Assembly (NCBI RefSeq): GCF_003584565.2
Contig: NZ_CP031010.1
Location: forward strand, 1,798,001 to 1,862,000
Direction of reading: 5' to 3'
Source: Alteromonas sp. RKMC-009
GTDB lineage: Bacteria > Pseudomonadota > Gammaproteobacteria > Enterobacterales > Alteromonadaceae
Length of the DNA stretch: 64,000 nucleotides
Shown in pieces: positions 54,990 to 64,000 of the stretch. Numbering within the stretch: position 1 is the stretch's first letter; each line of letters opens with the position of its first letter. Both the position numbers and the translations under genes were made by a program. The notes under the pieces are model-generated. The model searched no databases and was not told where the DNA came from. It saw only the letters and a program-made list of their open reading frames with translations.

Positions 54990-55679
54990 ATGACCTCAAC
55001 TGTACTGGTAACCGGCGGTAACCGCGGTATTGGCCTGGAGATCGTTCGTGGCTATGCGCAGGCGGGCTTCAAGGTGTTGCTTGGCTGCCGGGATGAGGAA
55101 GCCGGCGAAGAGATTAAGAAGGACATTGTCGGCAAAGACATTCAGATAATAGAAATTAACCTGTCCAATGAAGCGGCAGCTAAAGAAAATATTATGCGTG
55201 CTCAGGCCATTTATGGCGGTGTGGATGTGCTGGTAAATAACGCCGGTGTACTCCATGAAGAAGACTGGCAGGACGTGTCTTCTGATTCACTGAAAGAGGC
55301 TATGCAGGTCCACGTAAACGGTCCGCTGACATTGATTCAGCAAATTCTGCCCGGCATGCGTGAAAGGGGTTATGGTCGCATCGTCAATGTCTCATCGGGG
55401 TGGGGTGCTTTCTCAGAAGGGATGGAAGGGCCGCTGGCCTATGCCGTCAGTAAAGCTGCACTGAATGCGCTGACGAAACACCTTGCCGCCCAGGTGGCCG
55501 GCGAGAAAAATATAAAAATTAATGCCATGTGTCCGGGCTGGGTACACACCCGCATGGGAGGACGTGATGCACCGCGAACACCACAGCAGGGGGCTGAAAC
55601 CGCTGTCTGGCTGGGACAGCTTGGTGAAGACGGTCCTTCCGGACAGTTTTTCCGAGATAAAAAATCTATCGGCTGGTGA
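54990..55679 (+). CDS. Short-chain dehydrogenase/reductase
   Basis: 229 residues from ATG 54990 (GGAG 5 bases upstream); an ATG five codons earlier is less likely. Classical SDR: TGGNRGIG nucleotide motif near residue 8, NNAG, catalytic Ser in IVNVSSGWG and YAVSK. Resembles plant-type carbonyl/menthol-like SDRs. Substrate unknown. Confidence 0.88.
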   Translation: MTSTVLVTGGNRGIGLEIVRGYAQAGFKVLLGCRDEEAGEEIKKDIVGKDIQIIEINLSNEAAAKENIMRAQAIYGGVDVLVNNAGVLHEEDWQDVSSDSLKEAMQVHVNGPLTLIQQILPGMRERGYGRIVNVSSGWGAFSEGMEGPLAYAVSKAALNALTKHLAAQVAGEKNIKINAMCPGWVHTRMGGRDAPRTPQQGAETAVWLGQLGEDGPSGQFFRDKKSIGW

Positions 55680-55908
55680 GTATTTGTTGTCCGGCTTTAT
55701 ACCGGAGGCGGGCTGTATGTGCGGCCTGCTTAAATCTTCGCTTACACCATCATCGTTAAGAATTCGTTTATGAACAGGCCAAATTATGGCAGTCTATGCG
55801 GCGAAATTGTGGAAAGGATTTTCCTTAGGGTAGTACAGCGGGTCTGAACCGGACGCCGGTCATAACTGGTCGCTTCACAGATAGACCGCAGAAATTAAGA
55901 AAATTGAC

Positions 55909-56397
55909 ATGTTTAAGTCGAAGAAGAAAACATCAGTGCTTTTTGTGTGCCTGGGCAATATTTGCCGTTCACCCACGGCTGAGGCCGTTTTCCGTCATAA
56001 AGCGAAAGCGGCGGGTTTAGATCTCAAAATTGATTCGGCCGGTACCCACGGTTATCACATCGGAAAGCAGCCGGATGGTCGTTCGGTATCAGTGGGCGTC
56101 CAGCGTGGCTATTCATTTAAAGGCATTAAATGTCGCCGTGTAGAAGACAAAGATTTTACTGATTTTGATTACATCATGGCCATGGACACCAGTAACTATG
56201 AGAATCTGATGAAAGTGAGTCCTGAGGAAGAACTGCACCGTATTCATTATTTTCTCGACTTTGCTCCGGGCGATGAAAAGGAAGTGCCGGATCCGTATTA
56301 CGGCGGGAAGCAGGGCTTTGAACTGGTGCTGGATTTAATCGAGCAGGCATCGGATGGTTTTATCCGTCATCTGAAGCAACAAAAGCCGGCCGGCTAG
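55909..56397 (+). CDS. Low-molecular-weight protein tyrosine phosphatase
   Basis: 162 residues. Signature C-x5-R loop VCLGNICRSPTAEA with nucleophile C14 and R20, and the general acid in VPDPYYGGKQGFE. A basic N terminus (FKSKKKTS) precedes the fold. In capsule operons this family acts on tyrosine kinases; no kinase is nearby here, so its target is open. Confidence 0.92.
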   Translation: MFKSKKKTSVLFVCLGNICRSPTAEAVFRHKAKAAGLDLKIDSAGTHGYHIGKQPDGRSVSVGVQRGYSFKGIKCRRVEDKDFTDFDYIMAMDTSNYENLMKVSPEEELHRIHYFLDFAPGDEKEVPDPYYGGKQGFELVLDLIEQASDGFIRHLKQQKPAG

Positions 56398-56753
56398 GTT
56401 ATAGCGGGCTGTAACGCCCGCTAAAAATCTTCGTCGTTATCTCTGTTATAAGCCATCGCAAAAAACTCACCAAATTTCTGTGATGAAACCTCCGGCAGCG
56501 GTTGAATTGTGGTAGACTCCCGCCAGGTGTTTCATATAAAGACGTAGCTGTCAGCCTTATTGGCCGCATGATACGCAATAAAGTACATTCAGGTTCATCA
56601 TTGCACTTCGCAACCTTTCTGCTGAACCCGTTACACAAATCAGGCTACACCAACAGAGACATGCATGAACTGATGCCGTTGAAGCGGCACCGGTTGTATC
56701 GTCCGGGGACATCAATTTTTCTGTGCCATCGCTGCCAACAATGAGGAGAAAGC
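56398..56753. other. Upstream region of the DAHP synthase gene, no confident gene
   Basis: A hairpin TAGCGGGC / GCCCGCTA (56402-56409, 56416-56423) follows the phosphatase and may end it, though no T run follows. The rest contains a 58-codon frame (ATG 56568 to TGA 56744) without family resemblance. A good ribosome site (AGGAG) is present just before the GTG at 56754. Confidence 0.4.
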
Positions 56754-58100
56754 GTGAGTAACTGGCAACCTGACAGCTGGAGATCAAAACCGATCCTGCA
56801 GCAACCTGAATACGATAATCAGGAACAAGTCGCTTTTGTAGAGCAAACATTAAGCAAATATCCGCCACTGGTTTTTGCTGCTGAGACACGTGAGCTGCGC
56901 CGTCAGCTAGGTGAAGTGTGTCAGGGAAAAGGTTTTTTACTGCAGGGCGGTGACTGTGCCGAGTCTTTTGACGAGTTTAATGCGCCTAAGATCCGTGACA
57001 CGTTTAAAGTCTTGCTTCAAATGGCAATCGTGATGACTTTTGCCGGCCGTTGTCCTGTCACTAAAGTTGCCCGCATGGCCGGTCAGTACGCCAAACCGCG
57101 CTCTTCTGACTACGAAACGATTAATGGTGTGACATTGCCCAGTTACCGTGGCGATATCATCAACAGCTTTGAATTTACCGCAGAAGCCCGTCGCCCGGAT
57201 CCGAACCGTCTGCTGGATGCTTATCATCGCAGTGCGGCTACGCTAAACCTGCTGCGCGCATTTGCTCAGGGTGGTCTGGCTGACTTAAACGAAGTTAACC
57301 GCTGGAATATGGCGTTTCTAGAGAATAACCCGCTGAAAGACCGTTATTCTGACATTGCCAGCCGTATTCAGGATTCTCTGGAATTTATGAAGGTGATTGG
57401 TCTGAATGCGCTGAACACGCCTTCATTGCATGAAACCAGCCTGTTTACATCTCATGAAGCACTGTTACTTAACTACGAACAGTCTCTCACCCGTATCGAC
57501 ACGTTAACCGGTAAGCCGTACAACTGTTCTGCCCACATGGTGTGGATTGGTGAGCGTACCCGTCAGCTTGATCATGCCCACGTTGAGTTTTTCCGTGGTA
57601 TTCATAACCCTATCGGTGTGAAAGTTGGTCCGACGATGGATGAGGATGAGCTTATCAGACTGATTGACGTGCTGAACCCGGATAATGACCCGGGTCGTCT
57701 CACTTTCATTACCCGTATGGGCGCAGATAAGCTGGAAGCGAACCTGCCGCGCTTACTGCGTCGTGTTAAAGCTGAAGGCCGTAACGTGGTGTGGAGTTCA
57801 GATCCGATGCACGGTAATACGTTCTCGGCATCAAGTGGTTATAAAACCCGTAACTTCGATGCGATTTTAAGCGAAATTCGTCAGTTCTTCGCAGCCCACG
57901 AAGCTGAAGGTACTCATGCCGGTGGTGTGCACCTGGAAATGACAGGTCAGCATGTTACCGAATGTACCGGTGGTGCTTATGAAATTTCAGATGAAGATTT
58001 GAAACAGGCATACAAAACCCAGTGTGATCCGCGTTTGAACGCCGATCAGGTTCTGGAAATGGCGTTTCTGGTCGCAGACCATTTACGTAAAGGCGCCTAA
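56754..58100 (+). CDS. Class II (plant-type) 3-deoxy-7-phosphoheptulonate synthase
   Basis: 448 residues from a GTG with AGGAG upstream. Class II DAHP synthase motifs: [72 protein letters not shown] and [14 protein letters not shown]. It catalyses the first step of the shikimate pathway. It is unrelated in sequence to the AroF/G/H class I enzymes of E. coli. No phenazine or other secondary-metabolite genes flank it. Confidence 0.94.
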   Translation: MSNWQPDSWRSKPILQQPEYDNQEQVAFVEQTLSKYPPLVFAAETRELRRQLGEVCQGKGFLLQGGDCAESFDEFNAPKIRDTFKVLLQMAIVMTFAGRCPVTKVARMAGQYAKPRSSDYETINGVTLPSYRGDIINSFEFTAEARRPDPNRLLDAYHRSAATLNLLRAFAQGGLADLNEVNRWNMAFLENNPLKDRYSDIASRIQDSLEFMKVIGLNALNTPSLHETSLFTSHEALLLNYEQSLTRIDTLTGKPYNCSAHMVWIGERTRQLDHAHVEFFRGIHNPIGVKVGPTMDEDELIRLIDVLNPDNDPGRLTFITRMGADKLEANLPRLLRRVKAEGRNVVWSSDPMHGNTFSASSGYKTRNFDAILSEIRQFFAAHEAEGTHAGGVHLEMTGQHVTECTGGAYEISDEDLKQAYKTQCDPRLNADQVLEMAFLVADHLRKGA

Positions 58101-58106
58101 GCCTGT

Positions 58107-58448
58107 CTATTTCCCGCTGGCGGCAAAAGTCGCCAGCGCTTCTTCTCTTTCCTGCTCTGTTAACACACCGGTAAAAATGGTGTTTCTTCGTAACGCATTC
58201 CAGCGTGGCTCATCGCTGAGTAACTGTGCTTTGAATGCTTCCGCGTCATGTTTTAATTCCAGCATGCTGTGCCACAAAAGATAACTGCCGTAACGCAGGA
58301 GCTTTTGCTGATAACGGGCTTCCAGCGTTTCTTCTGCCTGCGCGATCAGCACCGGATTACTTATTACCTTGTCAGCAATTGCCCGGTGGATTTGCAGTAT
58401 ACGGTTGTCGATATCCGCATCCCGTTGCCTTCTTGACCTTGAATACAT
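58107..58448 (-). CDS. Hypothetical protein, 113 residues
   Basis: Start taken at the ATG at 58448 (MYSRSRRQRDADIDNRI); an in-frame ATG at 58490 would add 14 residues. Soluble, charged and helical (RILQIHRAIADKVISNPVLIAQAEETLEARY), no membrane segment. Not assigned to a known function. It converges on the DAHP synthase gene and diverges from the DUF3224 gene. Confidence 0.65.
   Translation of the reverse strand: MYSRSRRQRDADIDNRILQIHRAIADKVISNPVLIAQAEETLEARYQQKLLRYGSYLLWHSMLELKHDAEAFKAQLLSDEPRWNALRRNTIFTGVLTEQEREEALATFAASGK
58115..58145 (+). terminator. Possible terminator of the DAHP synthase gene
   Basis: CGCTGGCG / CGCCAGCG (58115-58122 and 58131-58138) around GCAAAAGT, followed by CTTCTTCTCTTT. 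It overlaps the last codons of the convergent 113-aa gene, so the hairpin serves two roles. Confidence 0.5.
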
Positions 58449-58515
58449 CTTGCTACTTCTTAAGGTTGCTGTATGGTTATACAGTGTCATTCTAACTCAT
58501 TACGGAGAAAGTACA

Positions 58516-58905
58516 ATGGAAGTGCAGGGCAAATTTGATGTGTCGTTACAGCCGGCTGAAGGCTTCATGACAGCTAAAGACGGGATGAATCCCGGTCGTA
58601 TGACCATAGAAAAAACATTTTACGGCGCCCTCAGTGCCACAAGCAAAGGCGAAATGTTATCCCTGATGACAGCTGTTCCCGGTTCCGCAGGTTATGTGGC
58701 AATAGAAATTGTGTCCGGAACATTGAACGGAAAGTCAGGCTCATTTGCTTTGCAACATTTCGGCGTGATGGATAAGGGCCAAGACTCCCTTATTTTAAAA
58801 GTGGTGCCGGATTCCGGCACAGAGGCGTTAACCGGGCTGTCGGGTGATATGAAAATCATTCGGGAGGGGGGGGAGCATAGTTACGTATTCGACTATTCGT
58901 TGTAG
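58516..58905 (+). CDS. DUF3224 family protein
   Basis: 129 residues from ATG 58516 (GGAG 8 bases upstream). Beta-rich sequence with GRMTIEKTFYGALSATSKGEMLS, GYVAIEIVSGTLNGKSGSFALQHFG and GTEALTGLSGDMKI, matching DUF3224 (an allene-oxide-cyclase-barrel-like fold). Function unknown. Near the 3' end is a run of eight G (58866-58873), a possible slippage site; the frame is intact here. Confidence 0.85.
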   Translation: MEVQGKFDVSLQPAEGFMTAKDGMNPGRMTIEKTFYGALSATSKGEMLSLMTAVPGSAGYVAIEIVSGTLNGKSGSFALQHFGVMDKGQDSLILKVVPDSGTEALTGLSGDMKIIREGGEHSYVFDYSL

Positions 58906-59101
58906 ACATTCCCGTGGGGGACTGCCGCTCTGCAATCATTTACAAAAGCGCAGGTACTCCCTACATATTCAGATATGGAAGTTTCTGATTATTTAAGCCG
59001 TTGTAACAGGCTGCATCAGCAGTTTCAATTGACGAGAAGTTTGCTCTGTCATTAGCATGATTTTTTATGGTGGCTTTTAAATTTACCGGCGGACGTGTTA
59101 C

Positions 59102-60739
59102 ATGCGCAGAGTGTTCTTTCAGATGTCTTTACTTTGGCTAACCGGCTTCATCCAGAACGTGCAGGCTCAGGACATGCAGGGGTACTACAACGTCAGGGAC
59201 TTCGGAGCCGTTGGCGACGGTATAAGCAGGGACACAGATGCGATTAATGCTGCCATCATCGCTGCCAGCAGGGATGGTGGGGGAACGGTGTATTTTCCGG
59301 CAGGCATTTACGCGAGCTTCAGTGTTGAGCTGAAAAGTCAGGTTGATGTTCACCTTGCGAATGGCGCAACGCTGCTGGCCGCTACACCGCAGGATGAGAG
59401 CGAAGGATATCTGAAACCTGAGGCCAATATCTGGGGTGAAAAATATAAGTATCAGGATTTTGGTCACAGTCATTTTAGAAACAGCCTGCTCTGGGGCGAA
59501 AATATTCACGATGTCACCATTTCCGGCAGCGGACTGATCGACGGTAAGGGGCTGTGGAAAGGCTTATACCCGCCACTGGGGCCGGCACCTTCAGCCAATC
59601 CGGGTAACAAAACCATTGCGATAAAGGGCGGCCGGAACATTACATTCCGGGATTTCAGTATTTATCGTGGTGGACACTTTGGGATCCTCGCCACTGCCAT
59701 TAACAACCTGACCATCGATAATCTGCGCATTGACACCAACCGCGATGGCATTGATATAGACGTGTGTAAAAATGTCCGGATAAGCAACGTGGTGGTTAAC
59801 AGCCCCAATGACGATGCTATCGTGTTGAAAAGTTCCTATGTGACGGGCAAAGCCATCGCTACCGAAAATGTGACCATCAGCAACAGTATTGTCAGTGGTT
59901 ACGCCATGGGTACCATGCTTGATGGCACTTATCAGCCAATGAAAGGCACTGCACCGGATGGTGACGGGGCAACGGGCAGGATAAAGCTGGGCACCGAGTC
60001 TAACGGTGGTTTTAAACGCATTACCATTACTAATGTGGTCTTTGATCACAGTCGCGGTCTGGCGCTGGAAACCGTAGACGGCGGCATTATTGAAGATGTC
60101 GTTGCATCCGGTCTGGTGATGAACCGGGTGAGTAATTCTCCCATTTTTATTTATAACGGTGCACGCATGCGCGGGCCGGAAAATACGCCGCCGGGTGCTA
60201 TTCGCCGTGTGCTGATCAAAGATGTAACGGTAAGTCATGCTGACGGGCGTTTTCCGGTGATCATACAAGGGTTGCCGGAATCGCCGGTGTCTCAGGTAAC
60301 CCTGAAAGATATGTATCTGATCGCCGGCGGCGGACTGACGCAGGAAGATGTGCTCACTCAGAAACCTGATCACGTCAGCGCCTTTTTTGCCCTGAAAGAA
60401 AAGGAACCGCGACATTCGCCTTTTGATGTGCCGGAGCGTCGTGCAGCCTATCCTGAACCTGCAATGTTCGGGTTATTACCTGCTTCCGGTTTGTACATGC
60501 GGTACGCACAGGACATTACACTTGAAAATATCAACCTGCAGCTTGAAGCGCCTGATACCCGTTCTGTGCTTGTCTTCGATAGTGTCAACGACATCACGCT
60601 GCGGAATATGACGTTGCCGGGGCGCGCGCAGAAAGACCAGATCACTGTAATTGAAAGTCGTGATATCAGATTATCTTCCCACGGGCAGAAACCTGAGACG
60701 CTTTCAGCAGACAAAGCAACCGGCTTCAGCGGTTTCTGA
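59102..60739 (+). CDS. Exported glycoside hydrolase family 28 protein (polygalacturonase-like)
   Basis: 545 residues. Signal peptide (FFQMSLLWLTGFIQNVQA). N-terminal YYNVRDFGAVGDGISRDTDAINAAI opens the right-handed beta-helix. GH28 motifs: NSPNDDAIVLKS (D237 and D238, catalytic acids), GGHFGI and the substrate-binding GRIKLGTESNGG. Acts on galacturonic-acid-containing polymers in the periplasm or outside; exo-acting polygalacturonase or rhamnogalacturonase activity cannot be told apart from sequence. Stand-alone gene. Confidence 0.87.
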   Translation: MRRVFFQMSLLWLTGFIQNVQAQDMQGYYNVRDFGAVGDGISRDTDAINAAIIAASRDGGGTVYFPAGIYASFSVELKSQVDVHLANGATLLAATPQDESEGYLKPEANIWGEKYKYQDFGHSHFRNSLLWGENIHDVTISGSGLIDGKGLWKGLYPPLGPAPSANPGNKTIAIKGGRNITFRDFSIYRGGHFGILATAINNLTIDNLRIDTNRDGIDIDVCKNVRISNVVVNSPNDDAIVLKSSYVTGKAIATENVTISNSIVSGYAMGTMLDGTYQPMKGTAPDGDGATGRIKLGTESNGGFKRITITNVVFDHSRGLALETVDGGIIEDVVASGLVMNRVSNSPIFIYNGARMRGPENTPPGAIRRVLIKDVTVSHADGRFPVIIQGLPESPVSQVTLKDMYLIAGGGLTQEDVLTQKPDHVSAFFALKEKEPRHSPFDVPERRAAYPEPAMFGLLPASGLYMRYAQDITLENINLQLEAPDTRSVLVFDSVNDITLRNMTLPGRAQKDQITVIESRDIRLSSHGQKPETLSADKATGFSGF

Positions 60740-60785
60740 ATTCAGCAGGTTCTGAATGACAGACTCCGTGACTCCGACGTTGCTG

Positions 60786-60998
60786 TCAGTCCTCAAGCAA
60801 GGGCTCTGCGACAGCCTCCAGCCCGTTTAATTTGATCTCGTACATCAGAGCCAGTTGTTCGCCAAGCTTTCCCTGCGGGAAGCCTTGTTTGTGAAACCAC
60901 ACCAGATAAGGTTCCGGCAGATAGAACAGTTTTCTGCCGGCATATTTGCCGAACGGCATTTGTGCGTTAACTGCGGTTTTTAAGAACGCCGGATCCAT
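60786..60998 (-). CDS. DUF3820 family protein
   Basis: 70 residues from the ATG at 60998 (AGGAAG upstream). Family motif MPFGKYAGRKLFYLPEPYLVWF, then GFPQGKLGEQLALMYEIKLNGL. The ATG overlaps the stop of the ABC transporter gene (TAATG), indicating coupled translation; a longer in-frame start exists but lies inside that gene. Function is not established. Confidence 0.82.
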   Translation of the reverse strand: MDPAFLKTAVNAQMPFGKYAGRKLFYLPEPYLVWFHKQGFPQGKLGEQLALMYEIKLNGLEAVAEPLLED

Positions 60999-62785
60999 TA
61001 GTCTTCCTGTTTTTGTTGTAGTGTCCACAGGCGTGCGTATTCGCCTTGCTGCATCAGCAATTCCTGATGGGTACCCTGTTCTGCCAGTTCACCCTGTTTT
61101 AGTACAAGAATGTTACCTGCATCTGTAATGGTTGATAACCGGTGTGCAATCATAATCGTAGTGTGTCCGGAAGCAAGCTCAGACAGGGCCTCCATGATGG
61201 CACGCTCAGCACCGCTGTCCAGAGAGGAAGTGGCTTCATCGAAAAGCAGTACGGGCGGATTTTTCAACACTGCACGGGCGATGGCTACCCTTTGCTTTTC
61301 TCCGCCGGAGAGTTTTAATCCCCGTTCACCCACACGGGTTTCGCCCTTCTCAGGCAATTGAGCAATAAAGCTGTCCAGATGGGCGGTACGAATCGCCTGT
61401 TCGATATCCGCATCACTGGCATCCGGGTTACCGTAGCGGATATTTTCCAGCAACGTATCGTTAAACAATACGGTGTCCTGGGGGACAATACCCAGCTTTT
61501 CTCTCAATGATTGCTGCGACACTTTCCGGATGTCCTGTCCGTCAATCAATATGCGCCCCCGGTTTGTGTCGTAAAAGCGGAAAAGCAATTTAACAAGCGT
61601 CGATTTACCGGCACCGCTGGCACCCACAATGGCCACCTTTTCACCTGGCTTGATGGTAAAACTGATATTTTTGAGGATTGGTCTGTCATCGCGGTAAGAA
61701 AAGCTGACATTCTCAAAACAGATTTCTCCACGGGTGATGTTCAGTGGCGGTGCACTGTCTTCATCTTGCACTGAAGAACGGGTATCCAGGAGGGCGAACA
61801 TATTGTCTATGTTTGCCATGGAACCGCGGATCTCCCGGTAAACGAACCCTAAAAAGTTTAGCGGCATAAATATTTGCATAGTAAATGCGTTTATTAATAC
61901 AAAATCACCGATGGTCATGTCGCCCCGTGCGACGCCGTAAGCGGCGTTTGCAAGCATGGCCGTCATTGCCACTGCGATGATAAACGCCTGACCGCCATTC
62001 AAAGCAAATAACGATAACCGGTTTTTACGTCTGGCCTGTTCCCAGTCAGCAAGGTTATTGTCGTAACGGTTGGCTTCATATGCCTCATTGCTGAAGTACT
62101 TCACTGTTTCAAAGTTCAGTAAGCTGTCTACCGCCCTTGAATGGGTTGATGAATCAGCCTGATTCATGGCATGAACAAAGCGCGTACGCCAGTTTGTTGC
62201 TTTCATGGAATAAGCTACATATGCAATGACGGAGGCAAGGATAATAGTGGCAAAAGAAAGGCCAAACTGAAAAAAGAGCAGGCCGGTTACAATCAGAATT
62301 TCCAGCAGAGTAGGGCCGATATTGAATACCATAAACCGCATCAGAAAGCTGATGCCGCTGGTACCGCGCTCTATATCCCGCGACAAACCGCCGGTCTGAC
62401 GGTTCAGATGGAAAGATAAATCAAGGTCATGCAAGTGTTTAAAAACCCGTAGCCCCATACGTCGCATGGCCCTTTCAGTGACCCGTCCGAACAGCGTGTC
62501 TCTGACTTCACCGATGATCACGTTAAGCAATTTCAACGTACCGTATGCCACAATTAATGCCAGAGGCACGGCAACCAGACCGGTGGCCGCATCTTTTGTG
62601 TTCAGTGAATCGACTGTGTATTTAAGTACATAGGGCAGACCGATTGCTGCAAGCTTTGCCGCGATCAGGCAGGCCAGTGCGATGGCAACGCGGCTTTTAA
62701 ACTCAAGTAAATAAGGCCAGAGCTGATTCAGCACGTGCCAGCGCACCGGAGTGTCCGGTGAAACATTAAATCGGGATGGTCTCAT
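60998..62785 (-). CDS. Atm1-type ABC exporter (fused membrane and ATPase domains)
   Basis: 595 residues from the ATG at 62785 (MRPSRFNVSPDTPVRW); an ATG 15 codons earlier is possible. Six membrane helices (about 30-330) with the Atm1/HMT1-type segment LDLSFHLNRQTGGLSRDIERGTSGISFLMR, then the ATPase: Walker A GASGAGKST, signature LSGGEKQR, Walker B VLLFDEATSSLD and switch AHRLST. The family exports glutathione-linked sulfur or metal compounds across the inner membrane. A DUF3820 gene is coupled downstream. Confidence 0.9.
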   Translation of the reverse strand: MRPSRFNVSPDTPVRWHVLNQLWPYLLEFKSRVAIALACLIAAKLAAIGLPYVLKYTVDSLNTKDAATGLVAVPLALIVAYGTLKLLNVIIGEVRDTLFGRVTERAMRRMGLRVFKHLHDLDLSFHLNRQTGGLSRDIERGTSGISFLMRFMVFNIGPTLLEILIVTGLLFFQFGLSFATIILASVIAYVAYSMKATNWRTRFVHAMNQADSSTHSRAVDSLLNFETVKYFSNEAYEANRYDNNLADWEQARRKNRLSLFALNGGQAFIIAVAMTAMLANAAYGVARGDMTIGDFVLINAFTMQIFMPLNFLGFVYREIRGSMANIDNMFALLDTRSSVQDEDSAPPLNITRGEICFENVSFSYRDDRPILKNISFTIKPGEKVAIVGASGAGKSTLVKLLFRFYDTNRGRILIDGQDIRKVSQQSLREKLGIVPQDTVLFNDTLLENIRYGNPDASDADIEQAIRTAHLDSFIAQLPEKGETRVGERGLKLSGGEKQRVAIARAVLKNPPVLLFDEATSSLDSGAERAIMEALSELASGHTTIMIAHRLSTITDAGNILVLKQGELAEQGTHQELLMQQGEYARLWTLQQKQED

Positions 62786-62950
62786 CGTGAAAATGTGGTG
62801 TACGACTGTATGTAAATAAGAGTACCGCAAAGCGTTGCGCGCTCAAAGTTTCACGTTAAACGCATTTTTTGTGTTCATGACGACATAGTTCTTTCGTGGT
62901 AAAGTGCTAATCTGAATTGTTTCTTTCATTTTCCTGTCTTTACAGGGCCA

Positions 62951-63940
62951 ATGCTAAGCGGGAGTGTCTTTTTGTTACAGGACAACTTTGGTCGCCGGTT
63001 TCATTATCTGCGTTTATCCATCACAGAAGCATGCAATTTTAAGTGCCAGTATTGCCTGCCTGACGGATACCACGGGCCTTCTGACGACACATTTCTTACG
63101 CTGCCTGAGATAGATACGCTGGTACAGGCCTTTGCCGGTCTTGGCACATCTAAAATCCGGATCACCGGCGGTGAACCCAGCCTGAGGCGGGATTTTACCG
63201 ACGTGATTGCACTGTGTAAGAACACTAACGGCATTAATAAAGTGGCGACCACCACCCACGGCGGACGCCTGGCCAGAGATGCACAAAAATGGCGTGATGC
63301 CGGTCTTGATCAGGTTAATGTGAGCATTGACAGTCTTGACCCCCGCCAGTTTGCCGACATTGCCGGACAGAATAAATTAACTCAGGTGCTGGATGGCGTC
63401 AGTGCTGCCATTGATACCGGCATGACTGTGAAAGTGAATTCTGTTTATCTTAAACATTTTGCCGGTAAACAACTTCAGCAGTTTAAAGACTGGTTGAAAG
63501 ACACGCCAATTACCTTACGTTTCATTGAGTTGATGGAAACCGGTGATCATCCTGAATTCTTTGCACAACAGCACTTATCCGGCGGGCCGCTGAAGCAACA
63601 GCTGCTTAATGAAGGCTGGATGCCGGTATTGCGCAGCAAAGATGCCGGTCCGGCGCAGGAGTTTCATCATCCGGATTACGCAGGCCGCATTGGGCTCATC
63701 ATGCCTTACAGCAAAGATTTCTGCGCCAGTTGTAATCGTCTCAGGGTGGCCGCAAACGGCAAGTTACACCTCTGCCTGTTCAGTGAGCACGGTATTGATA
63801 TCCGCCCTTATCTGCAGCAGGGTGATGTGCAGGCATTAATGGCACACTTGCAGCAGTTGCTGACTCAGAAGCACGCGACGCATTATCTGCAGGATGGTAA
63901 TACCGGAGCAACGTCACATCTTGCGATGTTGGGCGGCTGA
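62951..63940 (+). CDS. moaA: GTP 3',8-cyclase MoaA
   Basis: 329 residues from ATG 62951. A TTG at 62972 (LQDNFGRRFHYLRLSI) has a better ribosome site (GGGAG, 8 bases) and may be the true start. Radical-SAM motif CNFKCQYC, ITGGEPSLRRDF, the second cluster motif CASCNRLRVAANGKLHLC, and the conserved C-terminal GG (AMLGG). It starts molybdopterin synthesis from GTP. Other moa genes are not adjacent. Confidence 0.94.
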   Translation: MLSGSVFLLQDNFGRRFHYLRLSITEACNFKCQYCLPDGYHGPSDDTFLTLPEIDTLVQAFAGLGTSKIRITGGEPSLRRDFTDVIALCKNTNGINKVATTTHGGRLARDAQKWRDAGLDQVNVSIDSLDPRQFADIAGQNKLTQVLDGVSAAIDTGMTVKVNSVYLKHFAGKQLQQFKDWLKDTPITLRFIELMETGDHPEFFAQQHLSGGPLKQQLLNEGWMPVLRSKDAGPAQEFHHPDYAGRIGLIMPYSKDFCASCNRLRVAANGKLHLCLFSEHGIDIRPYLQQGDVQALMAHLQQLLTQKHATHYLQDGNTGATSHLAMLGG

Positions 63941-63963
63941 TTACCGTCCGCGGGTAGCAAATC

Positions 63964-64000
63964 ATGCACATTCCTCATACAAAAAGATTGTCCTTTCATT
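63964..64000 (+). CDS. Possible start of a further gene (partial)
   Basis: An ATG 23 bases after moaA opens a frame to the right edge (MHIPHTKRLSFH). The short stretch resembles the beginning of RimJ-type GNAT acetyltransferases (HTKRLSF), but twelve codons are too few to decide. A weak purine-rich site (GGGTAG) lies upstream. Confidence 0.3.
   Translation, partial: MHIPHTKRLSFH

Noticed and set aside
56568..56744. 58-codon frame just upstream of the class II DAHP synthase, considered as a leader peptide
   Set aside because: No cluster of Phe, Tyr or Trp codons, no attenuator-like paired hairpins, and no family resemblance.
59591..60415. 274-codon minus-strand frame inside the GH28 gene
   Set aside because: The GH28 signal peptide and catalytic motifs are on the plus strand; the antisense frame is His/Arg-rich and unlike any family.
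62831..62950. Possible molybdenum-cofactor riboswitch before moaA
   Set aside because: Only about 120 bases separate the divergent genes and I could not find the stem layout of the Moco RNA motif.

Overview
The window is a contiguous piece of chromosome from a Gram-negative gammaproteobacterium, most likely a marine member of the Alteromonadales such as Alteromonas or a close relative. This is inferred from the gene sequences and their order: an intact ybgC-tolQRAB-pal-cpoB block followed by lysine tRNAs and nadA, aspS-nudB-ruvCAB, divergent bioA / bioBFCD, a class II DAHP synthase and an unfragmented cellulose operon. There is no phage, IS element or CRISPR array. Coding density is high and almost every gene is intact.

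Layout. (1) 1-2.5 kb: end of a QseG-like coiled-coil gene coupled to the sigma54 response regulator glrR, then a DUF72 gene. (2) 2.7-7.1 kb: aspS, nudB, ruvC, ruvA, ruvB. Downstream, on the opposite strand, sits a strong candidate small RNA with its own promoter and terminator (about 7184-7314). (3) 7.5-14.9 kb: ybgC and the Tol-Pal envelope operon, two identical tRNA-Lys, nadA and tRNA-Ser(GGA). (4) 15.2-25.7 kb: a cellulose operon (bcsR-like, bcsQ, fused bcsA-bcsB, an enlarged bcsC, bcsZ) placed between two almost identical terminators. (5) 25.8-33.6 kb: periplasmic SodC, thiol peroxidase, a CBS-domain protein, then a leftward RND efflux pair with a GNAT gene. (6) 32.5-37 kb: pqiABC with a membrane diguanylate cyclase as apparent last gene. 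(7) 37-43.2 kb: asnS, a small membrane protein, a Ca2+/Na+ antiporter and a two-gene unit of an RLAN/ATP-grasp ligase with a GNAT-C39-peptidase fusion. (8) 43.2-51.5 kb: a PL22-like beta-propeller protein, a DUF2937 gene, the full biotin set and pepE. (9) 51.7-64 kb: a Cys-rich lipoprotein, pobA, gdhA, an SDR, a low-molecular-weight phosphatase, class II DAHP synthase, small unknowns, a GH28 glycosidase, an Atm1-type ABC exporter coupled to a DUF3820 gene, and moaA.

How they work together. c-di-GMP links two regions by inference: the diguanylate cyclase at 32.5 kb makes the ligand that the PilZ domain of the fused cellulose synthase should bind. Tol-Pal, PqiABC and the RND pump all act across the envelope. 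BioBFCD and BioA together cover pimeloyl-chain initiation (BioC) and the late steps of biotin synthesis, although no bioH is seen.

The least ordinary items are the candidate sRNA next to ruvB, the single-chain BcsA-BcsB, the acidic helical insertion in the BcsC barrel, the pqiABC-cyclase operon, and the ligase/acetyltransferase-peptidase pair, whose substrate is unknown.
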